In this document: positions 50,155 to 60,500 of the stretch, one piece after another
Position numbering within the stretch: position 1 is the first letter of the stretch
Layout: each line of letters starts with the position of its first letter
Assembly: GCA_039105265.1 (NCBI GenBank)
Contig: JAPFFF010000002.1
Span: 7,006,001-7,070,000, forward strand
Reading direction: 5' to 3'
Source of the DNA: Tritrichomonas musculus
Taxonomy: Eukaryota; Parabasalia; Tritrichomonadida; Tritrichomonadidae
DNA length: 64,000 bases
Program-made: the position numbers and the translations under genes
The notes under the pieces: generated by a model
The model's database searches: none
What the model was told of the DNA's origin: nothing
Seen by the model: the letters and a program-made list of their open reading frames with translations, nothing else

Positions 50155-52170
50155 TCACTGATCTTCAATTTTTTCCCTGAGTAATGCTTCATATGATTGA
50201 GATGCATCAATATGTCCAAGGTCAGCAGCCATTTTAAGATAATAAGCAGCTTCTTTTTTATCTGCTTCTATTCCATCACCATTTTTCAGCATTTGGCCAA
50301 AATTAAACATTGCGTCAAGATTACCTTGCTCAGCTGCCTTTTTATAGTATTTGACAGCTTCCTTTTTATCAGAAGCAACACCTTCACCATTGTATAACAT
50401 TATACCATAATTAAACATTGCTTCAATATCACCATTATCTGCGGCCATTTTGAAATAATGAGCTGCTTCAAAAATATCAGAAGGGATACCTTCTGCATTA
50501 CCAAGCATAATTCCATAATTGTACATTGCGCTGCTATTCCCTTGATCAGCAGCCATTTTGAAATAAGAAGCTGCTTCTTGTAAATTTTTCATAATTCCTT
50601 CACCTTTCTTGAGTAAGATTGCATAATTGAACATTGCATCGGCATCACCTCTATCTGCTGCTTTTTTTAAGTACGAAGCTGCTTCCTTAATGTTGGACTC
50701 AATCCCTTCACCTTTCTTCAAAATTACGCCACAATTAAACATTGAATCAACATCACCTTGGTCCGCTGCCATTTTATAATATTTAACTGCTTCATGAATA
50801 TCACGTTTAATCCCTTCACCTTTTTCGAGCATGACAGCATAATTAAACATTGAATCAATATCACCTTGATCAGCGGCCATTTTGTAGTATCTTGCAGCTT
50901 CTTCTTTATTCTGCTCGATCCCATCACCTTGTTCGAGCATGACGCCGTAGTTATACATTGCATCATCATTTCCTAGATTAGCTGCCATTTTATAATAATG
51001 AGAGGCTAGTGCCTTCATTTCTTTCCCACTTTTTTCAAGAATGACCCCGTAGTTGTACATAGCTGATGGATGCCCTTGGTCAGCAGCCATTTTGAAAAAC
51101 CGTGCAGCTTCCACAGAATCTTTTTGAATTCCTTCTCCCTTTTCAAGCATAATACCATAGTTAAACATGGAATTAGTATCGCCTTTGTCGATCGCTAATT
51201 TAAAATATCTAGCGGCTTCAATTTTATTCATATTAATTCCATAACCAAAAAACAATAGCTTTCCACAAAGTAACATTGAGCTAATATCTCCTTGATCTGC
51301 GCTTTCTTTAACTTGTTTTGCGAAAACATCAAGGTAATTAATAATAATATTAAGATAAATGGTCACATCATTTTCTTCGATAAGACCAAATTCTAATTGA
51401 AACTCATCTCGTTTTTTAGTAAATTCGTCAACAATTTCATAAAATTTGGGTCGATTGCGGATTTCATTTGACCAACATTTTTGGAAAAATAATTTAAGCC
51501 ATTCTGATCTCAATATTTGAATATCTGGTGGCGAATTATAAAAATGATAATTATCATGTTTTGGTCTGGTACCAGTTATTAATTCATAAGCAATTAACGA
51601 AAAAGAAAAAGCATCGTATGACTCCCATTTAACTTTTTCATTATATGTTAATTCATCATTTTCCTTATTTGAGAATCCATAATTGCTAATGTGTGGATAT
51701 AGATTTTTGTCCAAAAGAATGTTATTGAGGATGAGATCAGAATGAATGATATTTTGAAAGTAAAGATGTCTCATACCAATTGCTGTTCCAAGTAAAATAA
51801 TGTATTTTTGTGTCCCTGTTAAATTTTGATATTGTAATGATGGAATCTTTTTATCCATAACATCAAGCAATGATCTGTTTGGCATATACTCGGTAATAAT
51901 TGTTGGATATGAGTCGTCATTAATATCATGAAGACTGAAATTAATAATGCGCAAAAGAGAAGGATGCGTCGATATTTTTGATGCTTTAGAAGTTTTTGAT
52001 ATAAATAATTTTTGATCATGCTCTGATATACACTGCATTTGAAATCTTTTTTCAACATACTTTATCTTTGTGTCCTCGTCTTCAACTATACAAGATCTAT
52101 ATCTACTCGAATTTAAATCGCTAATTCTTTTGAAATGATGAAAATTAATGCTTGCTGTTTTATCATTCAT
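50155..52170 (-). CDS. Pseudokinase with eleven Sel1 repeats
   Basis: A 671-residue protein (ATG at 52170). The kinase-like domain at about 10-265 is degraded at every catalytic site: no glycine loop, HSDLILNN in place of HRDLxxxN, NYGFS in place of DFG. The KWESYDAFSFSLIAYELITG and CWSNEIRNRPKF motifs of the C-lobe are kept. It is therefore likely a pseudokinase. From about 292 to 660 run about eleven Sel1-like repeats of 36 residues (pattern AARYYKMAADQGDIDSMFNY then GVMLEKGEGIKRD). They are much more uniform than in the 43978-46263 protein, which points to recent repeat expansion or homogenisation. The probable role is a scaffold that binds through the repeats. Its neighbours are other kinase-type genes. 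Confidence 0.9.
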   Translation of the reverse strand: MNDKTASINFHHFKRISDLNSSRYRSCIVEDEDTKIKYVEKRFQMQCISEHDQKLFISKTSKASKISTHPSLLRIINFSLHDINDDSYPTIITEYMPNRSLLDVMDKKIPSLQYQNLTGTQKYIILLGTAIGMRHLYFQNIIHSDLILNNILLDKNLYPHISNYGFSNKENDELTYNEKVKWESYDAFSFSLIAYELITGTRPKHDNYHFYNSPPDIQILRSEWLKLFFQKCWSNEIRNRPKFYEIVDEFTKKRDEFQLEFGLIEENDVTIYLNIIINYLDVFAKQVKESADQGDISSMLLCGKLLFFGYGINMNKIEAARYFKLAIDKGDTNSMFNYGIMLEKGEGIQKDSVEAARFFKMAADQGHPSAMYNYGVILEKSGKEMKALASHYYKMAANLGNDDAMYNYGVMLEQGDGIEQNKEEAARYYKMAADQGDIDSMFNYAVMLEKGEGIKRDIHEAVKYYKMAADQGDVDSMFNCGVILKKGEGIESNIKEAASYLKKAADRGDADAMFNYAILLKKGEGIMKNLQEAASYFKMAADQGNSSAMYNYGIMLGNAEGIPSDIFEAAHYFKMAADNGDIEAMFNYGIMLYNGEGVASDKKEAVKYYKKAAEQGNLDAMFNFGQMLKNGDGIEADKKEAAYYLKMAADLGHIDASQSYEALLREKIEDQ

Positions 52171-52775
52171 TATGGACAAATCCAAAAATAATTTATTCAA
52201 AATACTTTTTTTAATTTGATAAATTGCTACAAAAATTATAATGATTTTTTCTTCATTAAAGTATTAAATATTACTTTTTAAAAGAATTTTTTTTAATAAT
52301 AAAATAAATATTCATTATAAATAAATATTTATTTAAATATATGATATAAATCATAAAGCAAAATACATATATATTAATTTGTAAGAATTCAATTTTTGTT
52401 GTTTTTTTAATTTGAATAATATGCTTTTTTAACAAGTTATTAACCATTTTATTTCAGATTAATAATATTTTTTTCCAATTTATCTTTTTTATTTAATTAA
52501 TAATTTTTTTATAAATTATAAATATATAAAAAATATGAATATATATTAAAAATATTCTGATTTCAAATTTTCTAAAAGCACATATAATTTTTTCAAAATG
52601 AAACTCATTTTTGAATGTTGCAAAAGGTCCAGTAAATTGTAAAATAAAAAGGGATACAAAATTCTTTGTAAAATAATAATTTTAAAAGTTTAATAAATAA
52701 AAGTGCTTTTTATTTTGCAAATTTAATGAAAGATTTTCCTTAAGAATTAGATTTTAGATAATTTTATTAACATAT
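52171..52775. other. AT-rich spacer
   Basis: No gene seen. Holds the promoter of the pseudokinase-Sel1 gene and the 3' end of the CAMK-like kinase gene, both on the reverse strand. Confidence 0.4.
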
Positions 52776-53723
52776 TTAGGTGTAATTGCCGAATTCATAT
52801 TCGTATTCTTCACCAGCATAGAGTGCAGATGCAACTTCATTCTCAACTTCTGTCTTATTTCGTGATCTAACCCAAGGATGTAATAGGGCTTCCGTTAATG
52901 TGATTCTTGATTCAGGATCAACCATACACATCTTATGAACTAGATCGATTGCTTCATTTGAAATTTCCATTTCTTTTAATAGTTGAAAATTCAAAATACC
53001 TTTTGAGATCATTTTTTTGCATCGGGTCGGATATTTTGAATATGATGGCGTAGGATATCGACAAGTAAGCATCACAAAAAGCGTAATACCAAGAGACCAA
53101 GTATCAACTGTATTATCGTAGGGAATGCCGTTAACTATTTCAGGCGGCAGAAATTCTGGAGTACCCATAAACTCATGTCCTTTTTCGTCTGAGTTAAATA
53201 TTTTTGCATACCCAAAATCATTTAAAACGACAACTGGATGGAAGGGATCAGAATCCATAACCAAAAAGTTATCAGGTTTAATATCTCTATGCCATATATT
53301 CATCGAGTGTAAATATCTGACCGCCGAGAGCATCTGGTACATAATCACAGCTGCCATACTTTCAGTCATTCCTTCTTTAAAATCGGTAATCATTAATCGA
53401 TGTAGGCTTCCATTGGGCACATATGGAATAACAATGCACATATATTCTTTATAACGAAAACATTTTTCCATTTGTATTATAAAAGGATGATGAACAGAAT
53501 TCAAAGTTTCAACTTCACTACTAATTCTAGAAATCTTTCTTTCAATAAATTTGATAAATTTGATAACTTTTTTCTGATTATCATCTGTATCAAGACAAGA
53601 ATAGATATAAGAACAATTGGTTGGATCTGGAATTACGCTCTCTATAACAACATATTTTCCAATTTTTTCTCCTTCTTGAGGAGGCGGGGTAGATTGATTC
53701 CAAAATGGTGGGCCTAAATCCAT
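52776..53723 (-). CDS. Serine/threonine protein kinase, CAMK/AMPK-like
   Basis: A 315-residue kinase. The kinase domain spans about 20-290, with the likely catalytic lysine near 55 (KVIKFIKF), HRDIKPDN at 145-152 and NDFGYAK at 168-174. An activation segment GTPEFLPPEIV and VDTWSLGITLFVML follow, then DPESRITLTEALLHPW. All catalytic residues are present, although the glycine loop (VIPDPTNCSYIY) is degenerate, a common trait in divergent protist kinases. HxHPFI and the terminal LLHPWV are typical of CAMK/CAMKL kinases. No regulatory domain follows, so control may come through the activation loop. Confidence 0.9.
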   Translation of the reverse strand: MDLGPPFWNQSTPPPQEGEKIGKYVVIESVIPDPTNCSYIYSCLDTDDNQKKVIKFIKFIERKISRISSEVETLNSVHHPFIIQMEKCFRYKEYMCIVIPYVPNGSLHRLMITDFKEGMTESMAAVIMYQMLSAVRYLHSMNIWHRDIKPDNFLVMDSDPFHPVVVLNDFGYAKIFNSDEKGHEFMGTPEFLPPEIVNGIPYDNTVDTWSLGITLFVMLTCRYPTPSYSKYPTRCKKMISKGILNFQLLKEMEISNEAIDLVHKMCMVDPESRITLTEALLHPWVRSRNKTEVENEVASALYAGEEYEYEFGNYT

Positions 53724-53831
53724 CTTAAAAAATGTCGAATTTATTATACAGAAATATGGTTATATTTATTTTAAATATGAAAAATTTCTAAAGAAGTTAA
53801 CAACTTTTTTATTACAAAACAAGTTTCATGA

Positions 53832-54914
53832 TCACTGTTCTTGAGCCGAGATCGGAATAGCTTCTACAGTTTTCTTAGGTTTGGATATTATTCTTAATCT
53901 TTTACTTGGACCAGTTATTTCTGCATTTGGCCCATTAAATGAAATATCAGCATCTTCAAACATAATATCAGTTGCTAAACGGTCATCATCACATGTAGTA
54001 TCAAAAGAAAAACTTAATTTGAAACGTTTTGTAGCTTCGTTTAACTTGTCACACATATCCTTCGGACAGATTGTTGGAAACTGACGGATTAGCTTGCAGA
54101 AATAATATGTAAGGATTCCATGTGATCTAGCTTTTTGATCTGGTGTTAACCTTGATTTATGAGAGATGAAATTAACGATATCTGAAGAACGAGGATATCC
54201 ATTTTTCTTGCAAGCCTCCATATCGAATACACAATTACCACTTTCACAATCAGAAAGAACAAGTATAAAAGCTTTTCTGTTACTTTTTTGACCAATAAAC
54301 TGCCCCAATTCAACACTCGTAAGAACTGTTTTATCCATAAATTTAATTCCATGACCAATATGCCTTATCTTTGAGACACAATCTGTACCAGAATAATATA
54401 ATGTAAGTGAACATATAGTTCGAGTTAAAAAATACTCGAGGAATTTAAGAAAAGTCATTAAATCTGTATTATAAAGAAAAACTATCTTATATCCAAGTTT
54501 TCGATGTATTAAGGACATGAGGTAAGCATCATTAAAACATCCAACATTTTTATTTGTATTAATTAAATTAAAAAGCACTCTATCAACTGGCTTCTTTGGG
54601 AGCATCGATGGAGTTAGTTTATTTAAGCACTTTGCAATTGAATGGAATGATTCGATAACTGTAGAAAACATTTGAGAATGCCTAGTTATTTGGAATTGAT
54701 GAGCTGTAAATTCAGGATTTTTTTTATCAAGGTTAACAGATTTATGAACGTACTTTGAAGGAAATGGAGGATTCTCTGTATCATCAACCCAAGAAAACTT
54801 TTGGGCTGGCTTTTTAACTACGCTTTTTTTTGACTTCGTTTGCGATTTGTTTTTTGTTGCTTTCTTATCATCGTCTTTATTTGACTTTTTTGTTTCCGCT
54901 TCTGTATTCGGCAT
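53832..54914 (-). CDS. Metacaspase-like (C14) protein with degenerate active site
   Basis: A 360-residue protein. The Lys-rich N-terminal 40 residues look like a nuclear-localisation-type patch. The caspase-hemoglobinase fold is suggested by the pattern NDAYLMSLIHRKLGYKIVFL (125-145), LTLYYSGTDC (170-179) and FILVLSDCESG (216-226). The usual metacaspase motifs are YYSGHG with the catalytic His and DxCHSG with the catalytic Cys. Here the His position reads T or D and the Cys lies in SDCESG, so catalysis by the normal dyad is unlikely. GILTYYFCKLIRQFP fits the p10-like end of the domain. It may be a pseudoprotease that regulates active metacaspases. The identification rests on pattern, not on full-length similarity. 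Confidence 0.6.
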   Translation of the reverse strand: MPNTEAETKKSNKDDDKKATKNKSQTKSKKSVVKKPAQKFSWVDDTENPPFPSKYVHKSVNLDKKNPEFTAHQFQITRHSQMFSTVIESFHSIAKCLNKLTPSMLPKKPVDRVLFNLINTNKNVGCFNDAYLMSLIHRKLGYKIVFLYNTDLMTFLKFLEYFLTRTICSLTLYYSGTDCVSKIRHIGHGIKFMDKTVLTSVELGQFIGQKSNRKAFILVLSDCESGNCVFDMEACKKNGYPRSSDIVNFISHKSRLTPDQKARSHGILTYYFCKLIRQFPTICPKDMCDKLNEATKRFKLSFSFDTTCDDDRLATDIMFEDADISFNGPNAEITGPSKRLRIISKPKKTVEAIPISAQEQ

Positions 54915-55285
54915 TAGATGATATATTAAAATGAAACATTCTAATAAAATTTATAATATTCAAAAAATTCAAAAAAGCAATCATATAAAAAATTGGTTAT
55001 CTTTTCATTTTTGAATTTACATTCAAAAATATAAAAATAAATAAATTAACATTTATTCAAACATAAATAAAAAAAGTATTGTTTCAATATATATAAATTA
55101 TATTTTTATCAAGTATAATTTATATAATTTAAGTAAAATTAGTTTTTTTATTAATCAAAATTAAATATAAATGATAATTTAATTTTGATCATTTTTATAA
55201 AATTTTTGAAATTCATAAGATCGCTTTTTATTGTAAAAAAAGAGAAAACCAGAAAAGAAAAGTATTTTGAAATATGATTATTTAT
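54915..55285. other. AT-rich spacer
   Basis: No gene. Low-complexity AT-rich DNA between the metacaspase-like gene and the transporter pseudogene. Confidence 0.4.
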
Positions 55286-57015
55286 TTAATTTGAATCACT
55301 ATCAGTATTTACATCAGAAGGTTCACTATTCTTTGTTTCAGCATTATCATCGCTATTATCTTTTTCATTACTATTATTTTCATTGTCGCTATCAGTATTA
55401 TTATTTTGAAATTTTCCATTCTTTTCAATAGCAGCATCATGCGCCTTAGTATCTTTATCAGTTAATTGCCTAAAAACGAGATTATAATAAAATCCACCTT
55501 TTTTCACCAATTCGTCATGATTTCCACTTTCTTTAATTTCTCCAGCATCAAAAACGTAAATAATATCGGAATTACGTATTGTTGATAATCTATGCGCCAC
55601 AGTTACAGATGTGCAATTCTTAGTAACTTTATCAAGAGCAACTTGGACCTTTTTTTCAGAATCTAGTGCAGATGTAGCCTCGTCACAAATCAGAATTGTT
55701 GGGTTCTTAATAACAGCACGAGCAATAGCAAAACGTTGTCTATGTCCACCAGAAAGAGTTGATCCTTTATCGCCAACCATTGTATCCAGACCTTTTTCAA
55801 GTTTAGAGAGAATTTTCTTTGCATTAGCAATTTCAAGTGCAGCTAGCTGAAGAACTTCTTCATCTGTTGCATCATGACAACCATATTCTGAAGAGGACTG
55901 GCTCTTGACCAACCAAAGCGATTCTTTGATGCAACCAATTCGAATCCAGCGTTTTAATATCATGTCCATCTAAAAGAACAATTCCCTCATTTGCATCATA
56001 ATATCTTTCAAGTAACTGAACACATGTTGATTTACCTGATCCTGAATGACCAACAAGTGCACCACTTTGTTTTGCATGGATTACAAAGCTTACATTTTTG
56101 AGTACATAAGCATCTCTTGTTGAATATTTGAACGATACATTTTTGAATTCAATTTCATCTTTGAAATCTTCTATTTTTTCTCCTCCATCAAATGGAATTG
56201 TTGGTACATGCTCAGCAACAGCTAGAATTCGTGCTCCTGCAGCTACACACTTTTCTTCGCCTTGCATTGTTCCTTGAAGTGAAACAACACCAAAAGAACC
56301 CAACATTCTGTAAGCAAACAATGTTCCGAGGTTACCAAATGAAAGTTCATTCTTGTTTACAAACGTTGCACCATAATAAAAATCTGCCAGAATGTCTGCA
56401 ATAACTGAAACAAGAACAACAAATAAGAATAAAGCTATTAAAAGACCAATATTTCGATCATGTTTTGCGCCCATTTTTGTTTAATTAACAAATCTTTTTG
56501 TTTCTTCTTCTTCTCTGCAAAAACCACGAACTGTTCGGACTGCTGAAAGTGTTTCTTCTGCAATTGTCATTGATCTTGAAACATGCTTGAATTTAAGTGC
56601 TGAATTCTTTAAAATAGATTTGAATAATACAAAGTAATGCAATTGCAACAATTGGTATGAAACAAATTGAAACAAAAGCAACTTGCCATTTTCGTGTGAA
56701 TGAAAAAATAAGTCCTAAAACTCCTTGAACAATTGCTTGGAATTGAGTAGCTTTAACTGTACCAAAAGCTAATTCAATTAACTCTGCATCTTCTGATAAT
56801 AAAGTTAAAATGTTTCCAATTGGTGTAACATCGAAGAATGCAATTTCGGATTTCATTAAGTTAGTAAACATTGCTATTTTCATCTTGTTTTGAGTTCGTG
56901 TTCCAACAAGTGTCCATAAAAATACAACCCAGAAGAAGCAAAACGCCATTGCTGCTGCAACACCAGTCATTTTCTTCGTATATGAAACAATCTTGAAAAT
57001 TGAATTTTCAACAAT
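55286..57015 (-). pseudogene. ABC transporter (ABCB/P-glycoprotein type) pseudogene
   Basis: Decayed host exporter gene. From its 5' end (right side): membrane segments of an ABC exporter (LVGTRTQNKMKIAMFTNLM and EIAFFDVTPIGNILTLLSEDA, typical of ABCB intracellular loops, 56593-57015), further membrane sequence (56481-56681), and then TM plus the first half of the ATPase with Walker A GHSGSGKST (55872-56474). The second half has LSGGHRQR, Walker B ILICDEATSALD and the H-loop AHRLSTIR (55286-55850). The pieces lie in at least three different frames, with shifts near 55900, 56475 and 56600, and no N-terminal membrane part is present upstream of about 57015. It ends in an Asn/Asp-rich tail. All catalytic motifs survive, so the inactivation looks recent. 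Confidence 0.85.
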
Positions 57016-57571
57016 TTAATTATTATGCTATTTAAAATACAAGTTGGTGAAAGAATCATTGTTAGCCAGTAATTGTGATATGAACTTAGAAAGGTAGGCA
57101 TTTTTTATTAAATATGATTTGGAATCAGAATAAGTTTATTAGTGGCAGATATATTCATATTATAGTTATAGTAGGAACTATATTTAAAGCCACTGGGCAA
57201 AAGTTTATTTTTATGAACAGAGCCCTAGAACCTCAATCAATCATATAAATATTTCTCATATATTCCATCAGAGTGATCAGAAGGTAAATAAATTTTGTTA
57301 TATAAGAATTGTTAAACAAACTAAAACAAAAAGGCTAATAAAACCCAGTTATTTATAATTCATCAACAATTTTGTTTTCAGGATCTCTTATTTCTTCTCA
57401 TTATGGGGCTGGCCAATCACATTTATATAAGCTCTTTAATAAATAATAGAAAACATTTACATTGATTGAATTAAATCAGAAAATGTCATTTTAAATTTTT
57501 TCTTAAGATTATTTCGACGATCAAATATCTCTTAAAAAGTTTCATACAAAATTTCAGTTATTGAAAAAAAA
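57016..57571. other. Spacer between transporter pseudogene and large repeat protein
   Basis: No gene seen. It should hold the promoter of the 57572 gene. The sequence just before its ATG is a poly-A run after TTTCAGTTATTG. Confidence 0.4.
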
Positions 57572-60500
57572 ATGGATGAGGTTTTAAGTAAAATTGAAAA
57601 TCTTTCTCAATCAAAACGCTTGATTTCGTGTGAACAAGTTATTATGGGAACTGTTCATGATCTTCATCCTTTTCTAAATTCATCTCTATCAGAAACAGAA
57701 ATTCAAAGAATTCAAAATTCGCTTTTATCTTTATTTTCAGCAAATAACGGTGAATTTAGTATTCAGTGTTCTCTTTTTATTGCTTCAAAGATTTTGAAAA
57801 CGATGCAAATAAGTAAAAATCCGCAGATATGGGACCTTTTTAATCTTGCTATTTCAAATACAACTCTTTCAACGATAATGGCCGCAGGATATGTTTGTAA
57901 ACATATTGGAGAAAAATTTAAATCGCAACTTCCTCGTCTTATTGATCATCTTTTTAAACAAAAATCGACTCTTGATTATCCAGTATCATATTGTTTGCGC
58001 GCTATTTTTAAAGTTGGCGGTATAACCGTTTCTCAATATGCCCATGGAGCAATCGATTTTTGTCGACATGTAATTTTGCAAAATCGACAAACTACTACTG
58101 TCAGCTGCATTAAATTATTAAAGTCGATAATTAAGAAAACTACCAATCCTCCTATTTCACAAATCATTGATACAGTCAGAATGATGATTAAGGAAGAGCC
58201 AATTCCCTTTATCAAAAATGAAATTGCCAATTTAATTGCTCAATGCGCATTTTCGCCTCTTTCGCCTCAATTAAACATGAAACCAACGCAAGAATCTGAA
58301 TGGGTTATTGGTTCCAGTAAAATTGTTACAGATGCACCTACAGAACTTGATAAATCTCTTGAAATATTATTACAATTTCCAAATTATTTAAGTATGTCAT
58401 TTCCACAATTTTTAAATCTTTTAACTCCATCAATTTTCTCACGATATCACTCGCCATTATATAATTTTGTTACAAATAACTGCCCATCCTTATTATCCGA
58501 TATAATTTCGATGTTACCCGCTGATGCTCGCTTTACTTACTTCAAACAAGTTGCAAGTACCACACCAATGACAGCTCAACAACTACAAAAGCTCAGCTGT
58601 CTCTGTCAAGATGATAAATCCATATTAGAAGCAGCAGGAGTTGCTTTAATATTAACCTATTCCAACGACAAAGTAGAAAGGAATTCAGCATTGAATTTCT
58701 TTGCCACTTTTAGCAAATCGCATCCCTCAATAATAATGTCATATCTTCGATCATCTCTAAATTTTCTCTGCCAAACTCTCAAGAACGAGATGAACAGTGA
58801 TCGTGATGTGATCAGTCATTACAGTTTAGCCACTGTTGTCTTCATGAACGTTCAGAGGCTCGAAGATGCAATTGAAGGAGAAAATAACGATCTTCTCATT
58901 CAATTTTTCAATGATGTCTTCACCTCACCAAATGTAACCTCACCTCACTTCTATGGTGCTCTTCAGCTTCTCTCTGTCCTTCCAGCGAGGTACAGCGAGC
59001 CAGCGCCAATTGAGGCCGCCACGAGTGTGGCCGTTAAATATCTGACAGAGAACGTTGACCGTTTCACTAGTGACTGTCATTACAGGCGTCTTCTCAAGTC
59101 ACTTTTTCTGTACAGAGAAACGCACATTGCGGCCAATTATGAACAGAATCTTCTATTAGTGAAAATGTTCCTCTCAATTCAGAAAAGGAAAGGTGAAAAT
59201 TTGACCTTTCCATTATCTGCTATTTCATCACTTTGCTTGATTGCGCCCGTGTCTGGCGCAGGTGACTCAGAAATGACTGAAGTGACCCGAATTGTCGTAA
59301 ACAGGGCCCTGAAAATTACACCCTCAGCAGAGCTACTCAAGTCCTTCATTGCTCGCCCTCTTCCAACCGGTTTTGACCTCCTTAAAATCACCACCGAGCC
59401 CTCGTTTGAGAAGAAGAAAGAGCAGATGATTTTGAGCAAGATCATTCTCAATTTCCCTCATCTTCTCAACTCAAACAACCAGAACGAGCGCAAGCACATA
59501 CTTGACAACTTGATCAGTGTCAAAACCGTCAATTCAACAGCACATTTCATTCTTCTTCAGTTGTGCAAGTCAAGCTTCATTCTGCCCAAGTCTTGTCTTC
59601 CACTTTTTCTGAAGCATTTAGAAACAAACAATCTAACCGTTTTAGAAATCATTAGTGAATGTGTTGGCCACTTTTTGAATAATAATCAAACCGATTTTAA
59701 GACGGTTTTTTCTTTCATTGAAAAGAAGAAAAATGTAGCTTCTTGCCTCCTTCTTTCGTCTATCTTTGCACACACCAGAATTCCAAATCAGAGCTACTTT
59801 TCTCGTTCTCTTCTTCTTCTTAATTCATTGATGAAGAACGGAGCAATTCTTCCTTTTGCAATACATTCCATCTCATCGATGCTCCTCACACATTCGATGC
59901 AGATCACTAATTTTGAGATCATCTTGAATCAGTTTTTGTTGCTCTTTCAAACATTGAATACTAACTACTCAATGCAGCCTGTTGTTCTTTATCTTTGTGC
60001 TGAATGCTTCTCACTTCTAGTTGAGACATCTTCTAGTGAAATCTCAACGCAAACAAGCACTACTAACAAAGATGAAAAGAAATTAGTCAATACTTTAATT
60101 GTGCTGATTTTGAGATCTTTTCAACTTACTCCTCTTTCTTATTCCAAAGAATCTTACTTTACTTGCTGTAGAGCAATTATTACTTTCGCTCACAACTTGC
60201 TAAATGAAGCACCTATTTCGTTCCCTTCATCAAGAGGCGTTGCTGCATCAATCCAACTTTCTGCTTCTGCTGCATTTTCTGACTTCTTGAAGTTTGAAAC
60301 ATTGGATAAACTTTCTAATTCATGCGCTTCAGAAGGCACTACGTTTAATATCGACAGGATTTCACAACAACTCTTGTCTCTCTTGCAGAAAACTGGCGAT
60401 CAAAGAGCTTCTTCATTTCTCATTTCATTGGTCAATTCATTCTTGAGCAGTGAAGATGAAACAAGTTCGAATGAAAGCATCAGTGTCAGCTTTAGCGAGT

